A stretch of 64,000 bases of DNA from an uncultured Lachnospiraceae bacterium (GCA_900316625.1 ONDO01000004.1:99944-163943), one strand, 5' to 3'. Positions 35,380-45,409 are shown, numbered from the stretch's first letter. The notes: generated by a model not told the origin, from the letters alone. Made by a program: numbers and translations.

Positions 35380-38179
35380 TGTTGCTAAGGAACTGAATGT
35401 TGAAAGCGCAGTCATTCTGAAATATCTGAAAGAGGGTCTGAAGATTGAAGTTAAGACCTCTTCCAGCTCCATCGATGATGATGTAAAGAGCAAGGTAAGT
35501 GCACATTTTGCTTCTGCTAATGCAAAAACTGCTCCTGCTAAAGCATCGGTAGGAAAGTCTGATGCTACACCGAAGAAGGATGCGGATGCGAAAACGGCTG
35601 CTCCTGCTTCTCACGATCAGAAGAAAGCTGATCATGCAAAAGCAACGGAACATAAGAAAAAGTCCACGATTACAGCCGTTTTCAATCCCCGTTATGCCGG
35701 AGAACATGGAAACAATAATCGTAGACGTCCCGGCCAGGGAGGTCAGGGTCAGAATGGTCAGAAGCGTCCGAACCAGAACTCTTCTTATGCAGGTAGAGAT
35801 AATCGTAATAACAATGCCAATCAGGTACATCATCTGATTAAGCCTAGAACAGGTTCCGGTCCTATTCGTGCGGATGGTACCAGAGAGGGTGAGCCTACTC
35901 TTGCAGAGCAGCGTGCACTCGCACAGGAAGAAGCTAAGAGAAGAGCAGCTGAAGAGGCTAAGTTAGCAGCATCAAAGCCGAAGACAGAACTTGCTGAGAC
36001 GAAGCCTGCTGTAGAACCTGCTACTGAGCAGGAAAAGCCGAAGCCTATCAGACGCCCTAATATCTATGACAATAAGCCTCAGGGCGAGCATAATTCGAAT
36101 AATGGTAATCGATCTGACCGTAATAATGGACCTCGCAATGATCGTAATAATTCTCGCAATGGTGGTAATGGGAATAACGGTCGTAACGATCGCAATGATC
36201 GAAATGGCCGTCCCAATAATAACCGTAATGGTCGCCTCATGGATAACGAACCAGTACCTGCTGAGAATGCAAAGAACAGCAATAACCGCAAGGCAAATAA
36301 TTCACATCGTAAGAATGATCGTAAGGATCGTAATTATGAGAAGAATCAGGAGAATTTCAATAATCTTGAGAAGAATGGCGGTAAGAAGCCGCATAAGCCC
36401 CAGCCTCAGAAGGTGGAAGAAGAGATCAAGTCCATCAAGGTTCCTGATCATCTTACCCTCCGCGAACTTGCTGAGCGTATGAAGTTGAATCCTTCTGTTC
36501 TGATCAAGAAGCTCTTCATGAAGGGCGTTATGATGACTCTGAATTCTGATATTGATTATGAGAAGGCTGAAGAGATTGCGCTAGAGTTCGATATCCTTTG
36601 CGAACATGAAGAGGTTGTTGATGTCATCGAAGAGATGCTTAAGGAGGATGAGGATGATCCTAAGAAGCTGGTACCCAGACCTCCTGTAGTCTGCGTCATG
36701 GGTCACGTTGACCATGGTAAGACTTCCCTTCTGGATGCAATCCGTGATTCTAAGGTTACGGATCGAGAAGCCGGTGGTATTACCCAGAAGATTGGTGCTT
36801 ACTCTGTTGATGTTAACGGACAGAAGATTACCTTCTTAGATACTCCCGGACATGAAGCCTTCACTGCAATGCGTATGCGTGGTGCTAAGTCCACCGATAT
36901 CGCAGTCCTTGTTGTTGCTGCAGATGATGGTGTAATGCCTCAGACGGTTGAAGCGATCAACCATGCTAAGGCTGCAGGTGTTGAGATTATCGTTGCTGTA
37001 AATAAGATCGATAAGCCCAATGCCAACATCGACCGTGTTAAGCAGGAACTTTCTGAGTATGATCTGATCCCTGAAGATTGGGGTGGAAGCACTGTATTCG
37101 CACCTGTATCCGCCAAGACCCATGAAGGTATTGATAACCTTCTGGATATGATCCTTCTGACTGCAGAAGTTATGGAACTTAAGGCTGATCCTAAGCGTGA
37201 GGCTAGAGGTCTTGTAATCGAAGCACAGCTCGATAAGGGCCGTGGCCCTGTTGCAACCGTTCTTGTACAGAAGGGTACCCTTCATGTAGGCGATGCAATT
37301 TCCGCTGGCTCTTCCTTCGGTAAGATTCGTGCAATGACTGACGAACATGGTAATCGTGTTAAGGCAGCAGGCCCCTCTGTTCCTGTTGAGGTTCAGGGTC
37401 TCTCTGATGTTCCTAACGCAGGTGAAGTATTCGTTGCACATAAGAATGAGAAGGATGCTCGTGCATTCGCTCAGGAATTTGTCAATGTTGAGAAGAAGAA
37501 GCTCGTTGATGAGTCTCGTTCCAGAATGTCCCTGGATAACCTCTTCAACCAGGTTCAGGCTGGCAATATCAAGGAACTTGATATCATCGTTAAGGCTGAT
37601 GTACAGGGTTCTGTAGAGGCTGTTAAGCAGTCTCTCGAGAAGCTGTCTAATGACGAAGTTGTTGTTAAGTGCATCCATGGTGGTGTTGGTGCCATCACTG
37701 AGTCTGATGTTGTTCTTGCATCTGCTTCAAATGCAATTATTATCGGTTTCAATGTTAGACCGGATGCTGTTGCTAAGGATATTGCTGAAAGAGAAAATGT
37801 TGATATCCATCTCTACTCTGTTATCTACAATGCGATTGAGGATGTTGAACATGCTATGAAGGGCATGCTTGAGCCAATCTACGAAGAGAAGGTTCTTGGT
37901 CATGGCGAAGTACGTATGACCTTCAAGTCTTCCGGTGTAGGTATTATCGCAGGTTCTATCGTAAATGATGGTGTATTCCAGCGTGGTGCCAAGATTCGTC
38001 TGACCAGAGAAGGAAAGCAGCTCTATGATGGAGCACTGGCATCTCTGAAGAGATTCAAGGATGATGCGAAGGAAGTTCGCGAAGGATACGAGTGTGGCGT
38101 TGTTCTCGACAACTTCACGGATATCAAAGAAGGCGATCAGCTTGAGTGCTATACCATGGTTGAGGTTCCTAGAACCTAA
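35357..38179 (+). CDS. infB: Translation initiation factor IF-2
   Basis: A 940-residue IF-2. A small IF2_N domain (1-50) is followed by a long low-complexity region (50-360), including an Asn/Arg-rich tract (about 245-330), then a second IF2_N-like domain (about 365-440). The GTPase domain begins at GHVDHGKT (near 450) with DTPGHEAF and NKIDKP, and domains II-IV follow. It delivers initiator tRNA and promotes subunit joining. The start ATG 35357 has GGAGG six bases upstream. The Asn/Arg tract is strikingly biased compared with the rest of the gene. Confidence 0.98.
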   Translation: MAKTRIYDVAKELNVESAVILKYLKEGLKIEVKTSSSSIDDDVKSKVSAHFASANAKTAPAKASVGKSDATPKKDADAKTAAPASHDQKKADHAKATEHKKKSTITAVFNPRYAGEHGNNNRRRPGQGGQGQNGQKRPNQNSSYAGRDNRNNNANQVHHLIKPRTGSGPIRADGTREGEPTLAEQRALAQEEAKRRAAEEAKLAASKPKTELAETKPAVEPATEQEKPKPIRRPNIYDNKPQGEHNSNNGNRSDRNNGPRNDRNNSRNGGNGNNGRNDRNDRNGRPNNNRNGRLMDNEPVPAENAKNSNNRKANNSHRKNDRKDRNYEKNQENFNNLEKNGGKKPHKPQPQKVEEEIKSIKVPDHLTLRELAERMKLNPSVLIKKLFMKGVMMTLNSDIDYEKAEEIALEFDILCEHEEVVDVIEEMLKEDEDDPKKLVPRPPVVCVMGHVDHGKTSLLDAIRDSKVTDREAGGITQKIGAYSVDVNGQKITFLDTPGHEAFTAMRMRGAKSTDIAVLVVAADDGVMPQTVEAINHAKAAGVEIIVAVNKIDKPNANIDRVKQELSEYDLIPEDWGGSTVFAPVSAKTHEGIDNLLDMILLTAEVMELKADPKREARGLVIEAQLDKGRGPVATVLVQKGTLHVGDAISAGSSFGKIRAMTDEHGNRVKAAGPSVPVEVQGLSDVPNAGEVFVAHKNEKDARAFAQEFVNVEKKKLVDESRSRMSLDNLFNQVQAGNIKELDIIVKADVQGSVEAVKQSLEKLSNDEVVVKCIHGGVGAITESDVVLASASNAIIIGFNVRPDAVAKDIAERENVDIHLYSVIYNAIEDVEHAMKGMLEPIYEEKVLGHGEVRMTFKSSGVGIIAGSIVNDGVFQRGAKIRLTREGKQLYDGALASLKRFKDDAKEVREGYECGVVLDNFTDIKEGDQLECYTMVEVPRT

Positions 38180-38199
38180 TCCTTCCCTGGAGGTTTTCA

Positions 38200-38607
38200 T
38201 TGAGAAAAAATAGTATTAAAAACATTAGAATTAATGAAGAGGTTCTTCGCGAACTTTCTGATATTATTCGAAATAAAGTAAAAGATCCCAGAATCGATCC
38301 GATGACGAGTGTTACTTCCGTAGAAGTAGCACCCGATCTGAAGACCTGCAAGATCTTCGTCAGTGTTTTAGGCGATGGCGATGCAGGCAAGAAAACGATC
38401 GAGGGACTGAAGAGTTCCAGAGGATTTATTCGTCACGAGCTGGCTCGTACCGTAAATCTTCGTAATACTCCGGAACTTACTTTCCTTTTGGATGATTCCA
38501 TTGCTTATGGTGTTCGTATGTCCAAACTGATCGATGATGTGAAAGAACATGATCGCAAGATGGACGAAAAATACGGAACTAAAGATGACAAGAAAGATGA
38601 GGAATAA
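38200..38607 (+). CDS. rbfA: Ribosome-binding factor A
   Basis: A 135-residue RbfA for 30S maturation and cold adaptation, with KDPRIDPMTSVTSVEVAPDL and the ELTFLLDDSI motif. The TTG start is supported by ggagg at 38189-38193. The C-terminal 20 residues are highly charged. Confidence 0.95.
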   Translation: MRKNSIKNIRINEEVLRELSDIIRNKVKDPRIDPMTSVTSVEVAPDLKTCKIFVSVLGDGDAGKKTIEGLKSSRGFIRHELARTVNLRNTPELTFLLDDSIAYGVRMSKLIDDVKEHDRKMDEKYGTKDDKKDEE

Positions 38608-38609
38608 CC

Positions 38610-39575
38610 TTGAGAGAAGAACTGTTACAAGCTGCAAGTGGTAAAAAGAAGATAGCAATTGCAGGTCACGTTCGACCTGACGGCGATTGTGTTGGCTCTT
38701 GTCTGGGAGCATATCATTTTCTGAAAAAGCATTTTCCGGAGGCAGAAGTACAGGTCTTCCTGGAGGAAATACCTCATATCTTTGAATTTCTGAAAGATTG
38801 GGAACTGATCAAGCGTCCCGGAGACAGCGATGAGATCTATGACCTTTTCCTTGTCCTCGATTGCGGTGATCTCTCAAGAATAGGTGACAGTGCAAGTGTC
38901 TTTTCTAAAGCGAAATCCACGATGTGCATTGATCATCATCTTTCCAATGGCTCCTTCTGCGATGTGAATGTTGTAGAAGCAGATGCAAGTTCTACCTGTG
39001 AACTTGTATTTGACCAGATTCCGAAAGATGAACTTGATAAAACGATTGCTGAGTGTCTCTACACCGGCATGGTTACAGATACAGGTGTTTTCCAGTATTC
39101 CTGTACGCATCATTCTACAATGGATGCAGCAGGTACGCTGATGGACCTTGGAATAGATTATCCTGGTATTGTTGATAGAGTATTCAACGAGAAAACTTTT
39201 GAAGCAAATCGGGTTCTTGGACATGTTCTTCTGAAAGCCAGAAGAAATGCTTCCGGTAGTGTGATTTCTGCTGTTCTTACACGAGAAGAGATGAATCAGT
39301 TTGGGGTATCCCCCAAGCATCTCGAGGGTATTGTTCAGCAGCTTAGAGCTACCAAAGGAGTAGAAGTCGCTATTTTCCTCTATGAGACAGAGAGCGGCGA
39401 ATTCAAAGGCTCGACCAGAGCGAAAGGTGATATTGTAAATCTTGTGCCGGTTGCCCAGATGTATGGTGGCGGCGGTCATATGAAAGCTGCCGGCTTTACC
39501 TATAAGGGAGATCCGGAAGTATGCATCCATGAGGTAACGAATCTCGTGGAAGAGCAGATCAGATTGAAAGGGTAA
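38610..39575 (+). CDS. nrnA: DHH/DHHA1 bifunctional oligoribonuclease/PAP phosphatase NrnA-like
   Basis: A 321-residue DHH phosphoesterase. It has the metal motifs HVRPDGD, LVLDCGDLSR and CIDHHLSN, and the C-terminal DHHA1 signature GGGGHMKAAGF. NrnA degrades short oligoribonucleotides such as pGpG and the nucleotide pAp. TTG start two bases after the rbfA stop, with gagga upstream. Confidence 0.94.
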   Translation: MREELLQAASGKKKIAIAGHVRPDGDCVGSCLGAYHFLKKHFPEAEVQVFLEEIPHIFEFLKDWELIKRPGDSDEIYDLFLVLDCGDLSRIGDSASVFSKAKSTMCIDHHLSNGSFCDVNVVEADASSTCELVFDQIPKDELDKTIAECLYTGMVTDTGVFQYSCTHHSTMDAAGTLMDLGIDYPGIVDRVFNEKTFEANRVLGHVLLKARRNASGSVISAVLTREEMNQFGVSPKHLEGIVQQLRATKGVEVAIFLYETESGEFKGSTRAKGDIVNLVPVAQMYGGGGHMKAAGFTYKGDPEVCIHEVTNLVEEQIRLKG

Positions 39576-39581
39576 GAGCTC

Positions 39582-40487
39582 ATGGACGGATATCTTTTGA
39601 TTGATAAGGCATCCGGCTTCACTTCTTTTGATGTGATTGCAAAACTCAGAGGAATTCTGAAGATGAAGAAGCTCGGCCACACTGGGACGCTTGATCCCAA
39701 TGCGACCGGGCTTCTCGTCGTTCTCTGTGGAAGCGGAACGAAAGCAGTTCCCTTGCTAGAGCATCATACGAAGACATATGAAGCAGAACTTCTCCTGGGA
39801 AGAGCAACAGATACAGGAGATATCTGGGGAGAAGTGACAGAGGAGAAAACGCTTCCTTCAAATTTAAGCGAGAAAGAGGTAGAAGAAATCATCCTGTCAT
39901 TCCTGGGAGAACAGATGCAGACCCCTCCCATGTATTCTGCAAAGAAGATGAATGGTCAGAAACTCTATGATCTTGCGAGACAAGGAAAGACGGTTGAGAG
40001 AAAGCCCGTATCCATCCATATATCCGAACTGGTGATTACTAAGATGGATCTTCCCCGTGTAGAGTTTACCGTGACATGCTCTGCTGGTACTTATATACGT
40101 ACGCTTTGTACAGATATCGGAGAGAAACTCGGACTTCCGGCCTGTATGTCAGCACTAAGACGCACAAGAGTTGGGGCATTTCGCATTGAGGATGCGTTGA
40201 CTCTCGAGAAAATACAGGAATTACGAGAACTTGATCATCTAGACGAAGCAATTTGCCCCATAGACCAGCTCTTTACAGAGTATGCTGCATTAAAAACCAC
40301 GGAGAAGAGTGACCGTTTTCTTCAGAATGGTGCCTGTATCGAAGAAGGAGAGTATTTACGCTTAGATTCGCTTGGTGATACTGAGAAATATCGTATGTAC
40401 TTCAGTAATGGTTCCTTTGCCGGCCTCTATCACAGGGTATCGGGGAAAGGTCTGATTCCATTTAAGATGATGCTTACGAATCAATAG
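39582..40487 (+). CDS. truB: tRNA pseudouridine(55) synthase
   Basis: A 301-residue TruB that makes pseudouridine 55 in the T-loop of tRNA. The catalytic Asp is D38 in LGHTGTLDPNATGLL; AGTYIRTLC follows in the second half. It is 6 bases after nrnA and followed by ribF. Confidence 0.96.
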   Translation: MDGYLLIDKASGFTSFDVIAKLRGILKMKKLGHTGTLDPNATGLLVVLCGSGTKAVPLLEHHTKTYEAELLLGRATDTGDIWGEVTEEKTLPSNLSEKEVEEIILSFLGEQMQTPPMYSAKKMNGQKLYDLARQGKTVERKPVSIHISELVITKMDLPRVEFTVTCSAGTYIRTLCTDIGEKLGLPACMSALRRTRVGAFRIEDALTLEKIQELRELDHLDEAICPIDQLFTEYAALKTTEKSDRFLQNGACIEEGEYLRLDSLGDTEKYRMYFSNGSFAGLYHRVSGKGLIPFKMMLTNQ

Positions 40488-40500
40488 ATTAGGTATATAA

Positions 40501-41439
40501 ATGATTATTCTGAATGATTTTTTCCAAAACAGAATAGAAGAGCCTACAGCTTTTACCATCGGTAAATTCGATGGCCTCCATCGTGGCCACGAACTGCTCT
40601 TTGAAGATGTTCTCGCTCAGAAGGAGTGCCTTCCCTGCATCCTTACCTTCAAAATATCTCCGCGTGTTGCAATCCTGAAGGAAGAAGACCGTAACCTGAT
40701 TACGGCGGAAGAGAGACGGAAGGAACTTGAACGAAAGGGCCTTGAATACCTCTTAGAGATTCCGGCCAGTGAGGAGTTCTTCGCACTGGAACCAGAAGAA
40801 TTCATCCATATCCTGTATGATAATTTTCATATGCGTTATCTTGCTTGTGGAACGGACTTCTCCTTTGGTAAGAAGGGCCTCGGAAATGTAGAGCTTCTCC
40901 GTAAGTTATCGAAAGAATTAGGATTTAGGCTCTGTGTAGAAGAAAAACTGACAGATCATGAGAAGGAAATCTCGAGTACTTTGATCCGAGAAGAGATTAA
41001 AGAAGGCCACATATTACGAGTAAATGAACTTCTTGGTTACCCTTTTTTTATCTGGGGCAGGATTGTTCATGGCAATCATATCGGTACCGGAATGGGAGTG
41101 CCTACGATTAATCAGCTTCCTCCAGAAGAGAAATTGTTACCTCCCAATGGGGTCTATGTGACGGAAGTTGAGATTCATGGAAAAATCTACCATGGAATTT
41201 CGAATGTTGGCGTGAAGCCAACTGTTCAGAATCAGGGACCGATTGGTGTAGAAACCTATATTCTTGATTTTAAAGAGAATGTCTATGAAGAGAGCGCGAG
41301 AGTAATCTTCCTAGAATATGTAAGAGAAGAGAGGAAGTTTGACTCTCTGGATGCATTGAAAGAGCAGATTCGAAAAGATACGGATTTTGCTTTCCGCTTC
41401 TTTAATCACAGGGCTTCGGAAGGAAACTCTAATCCTTGA
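40501..41439 (+). CDS. ribF: Bifunctional riboflavin kinase / FAD synthetase
   Basis: A 312-residue RibF: an N-terminal FMN adenylyltransferase domain (1-185) with GKFDGLHRGH and GTDFSFGKKG, and a C-terminal riboflavin kinase domain (190-310) with GTGMGVPTIN and GVYVTEV. It converts riboflavin to FMN and FAD. It ends the rimP-ribF cluster. No FMN riboswitch is visible nearby, as expected for a housekeeping copy. Confidence 0.96.
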   Translation: MIILNDFFQNRIEEPTAFTIGKFDGLHRGHELLFEDVLAQKECLPCILTFKISPRVAILKEEDRNLITAEERRKELERKGLEYLLEIPASEEFFALEPEEFIHILYDNFHMRYLACGTDFSFGKKGLGNVELLRKLSKELGFRLCVEEKLTDHEKEISSTLIREEIKEGHILRVNELLGYPFFIWGRIVHGNHIGTGMGVPTINQLPPEEKLLPPNGVYVTEVEIHGKIYHGISNVGVKPTVQNQGPIGVETYILDFKENVYEESARVIFLEYVREERKFDSLDALKEQIRKDTDFAFRFFNHRASEGNSNP

Positions 41440-41461
41440 TTTTATTCTTTTTTTATTTTGT

Positions 41462-41478
41462 TGTTACAAAAGTGTTAC
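41462..41478 (+). promoter_or_regulatory. Candidate WalR (YycF) binding site
   Basis: TGTTAC-N5-TGTTAC (41462-41467 and 41473-41478), an exact match to the WalR consensus TGTWAH-N5-TGTWAH, lies 7 bases upstream of the -35 box of the NlpC/P60 gene. Two inverted TGTAAC half-sites follow at 41494 and 41521. WalRK controls wall hydrolases of this kind in other Firmicutes. Confidence 0.6.
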
Positions 41479-41485
41479 ATTTTGA

Positions 41486-41514
41486 TTGACCATTGTAACA
41501 TTCGTTGCTATAAT
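41486..41514 (+). promoter_or_regulatory. Promoter for the NlpC/P60 hydrolase gene
   Basis: TTGACC (41486-41491), 17-base spacer and TATAAT (41509-41514) with an extended TGC before it. Leader of about 74 bases. Confidence 0.85.
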
Positions 41515-41594
41515 TTGCATTGTAACAAAAATTTATGACATGGTTACTCTTATATTTTTGAGTAATTAAAAGAATTTTACTAGCAGGAGCTTAT

Positions 41595-42716
41595 ATGAAC
41601 TATAGTAGAAATCTCCGTAAGATGATTTTTACATCGGTTGCTGGACTTGTAATTCTTAACGGAGCATCACTTCCCGCAATTCATGCAAATGCAGCTACTT
41701 TACCGGTTTCCGGTATTTCCGCACTTCTTTCCGAAAACCTCGGCGGCTCTCCTTCCGCGACAGCAGGTGTTTCTGAAATCCTAAGATCTACTGTTAGTAC
41801 GGATGAGGTTGAAGCTGACACAGAAACTGCAGATCCTTATGCACCGGATGAAACCGGTGTTGCAAAAGCTGGTAGTGCTTATGGCTATACCCATCTTGGT
41901 ATTGCATCGGTTGAAGGTAATCTGAACATCCGTGAAACCCCTTCGGCTGATGGTAAGATGGTTGGTAAACTTCCCAACAAACATGCGTGTGAGATCGTTT
42001 CTTCTACCGGAGATGGCTGGTATCAGGTGACTTCTGGTGAAGTTTCCGGTTATGTTAGTTCTGAATTCATTCTGACCGGAGCAGAAGCTGAAGCAATTGC
42101 AGCAGAGCAGATGTCCACTTCTGCCTATGTTAATACTGACAATCTTCGCCTTCGTTCTGAGCCGAATACGGATAGTGATATTGTTGCTGAAGTGTCGAAT
42201 GGTACACCTCTGGAACTGATTGAAGATCAGGGTGACTGGCTTCATGTTTCTATCGACAATGATGAAGGATATGTTAGCGCTCAGTATGTAACCTTGAATA
42301 CCGGACTTCCCGTTGCTATGACCATGACGGAAGCAAGATATGGTGTTGGCGTCTCAGATGTTCGCATTGATCTTGTGGATTATGCATGCCAGTTTATCGG
42401 CAATCCTTATGTATGGGGTGGGACATCTCTTACTCACGGTGCAGATTGTTCCGGTTTCGTTCTCTCCATCTATGCGAAGTATGGTTATTCGCTTCCTCAT
42501 TATTCCGGTGCTCAGGCTAACTGTGGTACCAGAATCTCTGCGTCTGAAGCGAAACCTGGAGATCTCTTCTTCTATGGCGGATCTTCCATCAGCCATGTTG
42601 CAATCTATATGGGTAATGGAATGATCGTTCATGCTTCCTCCCCCAGAGAGGGAATTAAGACAAGCAGCGCTTTTTACAGAACTCCGCTTTGTGTAACGCG
42701 TATTCTTCCGGATTAA
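41595..42716 (+). CDS. Secreted cell-wall hydrolase, two SH3 domains plus NlpC/P60
   Basis: A 373-residue exported protein. A signal peptide (about 1-32, cleavage after HANA) is followed by a Ser/Thr/Glu-rich stretch (35-95), two bacterial SH3 domains (about 98-155 and 176-235; both with the NLN/LR-IR/LR-xxP pattern) and an NlpC/P60 peptidase (about 250-373). The catalytic residues are C285 in GADCSGF and H334 in ISHVAIYMG. Such enzymes cut D-Glu-diamino acid bonds in stem peptides. Own promoter with a WalR-type box upstream. gcaggag ribosome site. Confidence 0.93.
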   Translation: MNYSRNLRKMIFTSVAGLVILNGASLPAIHANAATLPVSGISALLSENLGGSPSATAGVSEILRSTVSTDEVEADTETADPYAPDETGVAKAGSAYGYTHLGIASVEGNLNIRETPSADGKMVGKLPNKHACEIVSSTGDGWYQVTSGEVSGYVSSEFILTGAEAEAIAAEQMSTSAYVNTDNLRLRSEPNTDSDIVAEVSNGTPLELIEDQGDWLHVSIDNDEGYVSAQYVTLNTGLPVAMTMTEARYGVGVSDVRIDLVDYACQFIGNPYVWGGTSLTHGADCSGFVLSIYAKYGYSLPHYSGAQANCGTRISASEAKPGDLFFYGGSSISHVAIYMGNGMIVHASSPREGIKTSSAFYRTPLCVTRILPD

Positions 42717-42768
42717 TCGATTCGAAGGAAGCTCGCCATTCGCTTATGGCAATTGAAACTTGAGTTGG

Positions 42769-42808
42769 ATACCTCCTTGGAATTTGGTTTACATTTCCGA
42801 GGAGGTAT
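42769..42808 (+). terminator. Hairpin between the NlpC/P60 gene and rpsO
   Basis: A long stem: 42769-42782 pairs with 42795-42808 (14 pairs, one G-U). It is not followed by a clean T tract, so it may be an inefficient terminator. The 5' arm holds ACCTCCTT, the anti-Shine-Dalgarno sequence. Confidence 0.5.
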
Positions 42809-42816
42809 GTTAATAT
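42788..42816 (+). promoter_or_regulatory. Possible rpsO promoter
   Basis: TTTACA (42788-42793), 17-base spacer and TAATAT (42811-42816), overlapping the hairpin. The leader of about 84 bases contains a GAATTC/GAATTC hairpin (42835-42840, 42849-42854), which could serve S15 autoregulation. Confidence 0.45.
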
Positions 42817-42905
42817 TACAAATGGTGCTTACTTGAATTCGGTTCTGGGAATTCCGACCCATTGCTTAGTTCAGGCAGTTTATAACACTTTTAAAGGAGA
42901 GTAAC

Positions 42906-43172
42906 ATGATTTCTAAAGAGAAGAAGACAGCGATCATCAATGAGTACGCTCGTACTGCTGGCGATACCGGTTCACCTGAGGTTCAGGTTGCAGTTCTTAC
43001 TGCACGTATTGCAGAGCTTACTGAGCATCTGAAGGCTAATCCTAAGGATCATCATTCCAGAAAAGGACTTCTGAAGATGGTTGGTAAGAGAAGAAACCTT
43101 CTTGGCTATCTTAAGAGCGTTGATATCGAGAGATACAGATCTCTGATCGAGCGTCTTGGTCTGAGAAAATAA
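42906..43172 (+). CDS. rpsO: 30S ribosomal protein S15
   Basis: An 88-residue S15, exact family length, with [16 protein letters not shown] and [18 protein letters not shown]. It binds the central domain of 16S rRNA. aaaggaga ribosome site. rpsO-pnp is the standard order. Confidence 0.98.
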   Translation: MISKEKKTAIINEYARTAGDTGSPEVQVAVLTARIAELTEHLKANPKDHHSRKGLLKMVGKRRNLLGYLKSVDIERYRSLIERLGLRK

Positions 43173-43189
43173 TTTCTTAAATCAGCGGA

Positions 43190-43223
43190 GCGGGATATTA
43201 CCTTGTAGTATTCCGCTTTTTTT
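43190..43223 (+). terminator. Terminator after rpsO
   Basis: An 11-pair stem (43190-43200 with 43206-43216, two G-U), 5-base loop and seven T. Confidence 0.85.
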
Positions 43224-43258
43224 ATGGTTATAGAGGCATTATGCCTTTGTACATATAT

Positions 43259-43279
43259 ACGTATTGTTAAGAAATACGT
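43259..43279 (+). promoter_or_regulatory. Hairpin in the pnp leader
   Basis: A 7-pair stem (43259-43265 with 43273-43279) and 7-base loop, 40 bases before pnp. In Escherichia coli a leader hairpin is processed in pnp autoregulation; whether this one acts so is unknown. Confidence 0.35.
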
Positions 43280-43318
43280 TCGTAGGTGTTTTACGTGTAT
43301 TTACGTAAGGAGAAGGAT

Positions 43319-45406
43319 ATGGTTAAGACATTCAAAATGAACCTTGCCGGAAGACCTCTTAAGGTTGAGGTTGGTAAGGTCGCAGCACAGGCAAACGGCG
43401 CAGTTTTTATTCAGTATGGTGACACCACGCTGCTTTGTACTGCAACAGCTTCTGACAAGCCGAGAGAAGGTATCGACTTCTTCCCTCTGTCTGTTGAATA
43501 TGAAGAGAAGTTCTACTCCGTCGGCAGAATGCCCGGTGGTTTCAAGAAGAGAGAAGGTAAGGCTTCCGATAATTCCGTGCTTACCGCACGTGTTATCGAT
43601 CGTCCTATGCGTCCTCTTTTCCCCAAGGATTATAGAAATGACGTAACCCTTAATAATATGGTAATGTCCGTAGACCCTGAGTGCCGTCCTGAGCTTGTAG
43701 CTATGATCGGTACCGCTATGGCAACCTGTATCTCTGATATTCCTTTCGATGGCCCTTGTGCTATGACTCAGATTGGTATGAGAGATGGCCAGTTTATCAT
43801 CAACCCTTCCATGAAGGATTGGGATGAAGGCGATATGCAGCTTACTGTTGCATCTACCCGTGATAAGGTCATCATGATCGAGTGCGGATGTAACCTGATC
43901 TCTGATGATAAGATGATCGAAGCTATCTATACCGCTCATGATGTTAACCAGACCATCATCGCTCTGATTGATCAGATGGTTGCTGAAGTTGGTAAGACCA
44001 AGCAAACCTATGAGTCTTGTGCTATCCCTCAGGAACTCTTCGATGCAATGAAGAAGGTTGTTACTCCTGAAGAGATGGAAGAGGCTGTATTCTCTAATGA
44101 GAAACAGGTTCGTGAAGAGAACATCAAGAAGGTTACCGAGAAGATGGCTGAAGCTTTTGCTGATAACGAAGAGTGGATGGCTGTTCTTGGTGAGGCTGTA
44201 TATCAGTACCAGAAGAAGACGGTACGTAAGATGATCCTCAAGGATCACAAGCGTCCGGATGGTCGTGCAATCGACCAGATTCGTCCTCTGTCTGCTGAGA
44301 TTGATCTCATTCCCAGAGTTCATGGTTCTGCCATGTTCACTCGTGGACAGACTCAGATCTGCGACGTTGTAACCCTTGCACCTCTTTCCGAGGTTCAGAA
44401 GGTTGATGGACTTGATCCTTACGTAACTGAGAAGCGTTATATCCATCAGTATAATTTCCCTTCCTACTCTGTAGGTGAGACCAAGCCTAGCCGTGGACCT
44501 GGACGTCGTGAAATTGGTCATGGTGCTCTTGCTGAGCGTGCACTGCTTCCGGTACTTCCTTCCAAGGAAGAGTTCCCTTATGCAATTCGTGCCGTTTCTG
44601 AGACCTTTGAGTCCAACGGTTCTACCTCTATGGCATCTACCTGTGCTTCCTGCATGTCCCTGATGGCAGCAGGTGTTCCTCTGAAGGATATGGTTGCAGG
44701 TATTTCCTGTGGTCTTGTTACCGGTGATACCGATGATGATTATCTTGTACTTACCGATATCCAGGGTCTCGAAGATTTCTTCGGCGACATGGACTTTAAG
44801 GTTACCGGTACTCATGATGGAATCTCTGCCATCCAGATGGATATTAAGATCCATGGCCTGACTCGTCCGATCGTTGAAGAAGCAATCAGACGTGCTCATG
44901 AAGCTCGTAACTTCATCATGGATACCTGCATGTCCAAGGCTATTGCTGAACCTCGTAAGGAACTCTCCAAGTACGCACCTAAGATCGAGTCCATTATGAT
45001 CGATCCCGCAAAGATCGGTGAAGTTGTTGGTAAGAGCGGTAAGGTTATCAATGAGATCATTGATCGTACCGGAATCAAGGTTGACATCTCTGATGATGGA
45101 CGTGTTGATCTCTGCGGTACTGATGCTGATAAGATCGCTGAAGCCAAGAAGATGATTGAGACCATTGTTACCGAGTTCTATAAGGGCCAGATCCTTACCG
45201 GTAAGGTCGTTTCCATCAAAGAGTTCGGCGCCTTCCTTGAGTTCGCACCCGGTAAGGAAGGAATGGTCCACATTTCCAAACTTTCCAACGAGCGTGTTGA
45301 CAGAGTGGAAGATGTTCTTACTCTTGGCGACGTTGTTAAGGTTGTCTGCCTGGGTAAGGATCGTCAGGGTCGTATCTCCTTCTCTATGAAGGATCTTCAG
45401 GAATAA
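43319..45406 (+). CDS. pnp: Polyribonucleotide nucleotidyltransferase (PNPase)
   Basis: A 695-residue PNPase, a phosphorolytic 3'-5' exoribonuclease. Two RNase-PH domains (about 10-230 and 310-540, with FTRGQTQ and HDGISAIQMDIKI), a KH domain (about 550-610, IGEVVGKSGKVINEI) and an S1 domain (about 615-690). The start ATG 43319 is preceded by aaggag; an in-frame upstream codon at 43286 has no ribosome site. A long opposite-strand open frame is an artefact of codon usage. Confidence 0.98.
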   Translation: MVKTFKMNLAGRPLKVEVGKVAAQANGAVFIQYGDTTLLCTATASDKPREGIDFFPLSVEYEEKFYSVGRMPGGFKKREGKASDNSVLTARVIDRPMRPLFPKDYRNDVTLNNMVMSVDPECRPELVAMIGTAMATCISDIPFDGPCAMTQIGMRDGQFIINPSMKDWDEGDMQLTVASTRDKVIMIECGCNLISDDKMIEAIYTAHDVNQTIIALIDQMVAEVGKTKQTYESCAIPQELFDAMKKVVTPEEMEEAVFSNEKQVREENIKKVTEKMAEAFADNEEWMAVLGEAVYQYQKKTVRKMILKDHKRPDGRAIDQIRPLSAEIDLIPRVHGSAMFTRGQTQICDVVTLAPLSEVQKVDGLDPYVTEKRYIHQYNFPSYSVGETKPSRGPGRREIGHGALAERALLPVLPSKEEFPYAIRAVSETFESNGSTSMASTCASCMSLMAAGVPLKDMVAGISCGLVTGDTDDDYLVLTDIQGLEDFFGDMDFKVTGTHDGISAIQMDIKIHGLTRPIVEEAIRRAHEARNFIMDTCMSKAIAEPRKELSKYAPKIESIMIDPAKIGEVVGKSGKVINEIIDRTGIKVDISDDGRVDLCGTDADKIAEAKKMIETIVTEFYKGQILTGKVVSIKEFGAFLEFAPGKEGMVHISKLSNERVDRVEDVLTLGDVVKVVCLGKDRQGRISFSMKDLQE

Positions 45407-45409
45407 TAC

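Noticed and set aside
36085-36360. Tandem DNA repeat or CRISPR-like array in infB
   Set aside because: The repetition is at amino-acid level (Asn/Arg codons) with irregular spacing and varied codons, within an intact reading frame.
40488-41594. FMN riboswitch near ribF, or a riboswitch in the NlpC leader
   Set aside because: No RFN-like or other known conserved core is visible; the gap before the NlpC gene is explained by a promoter and the TGTTAC repeats.
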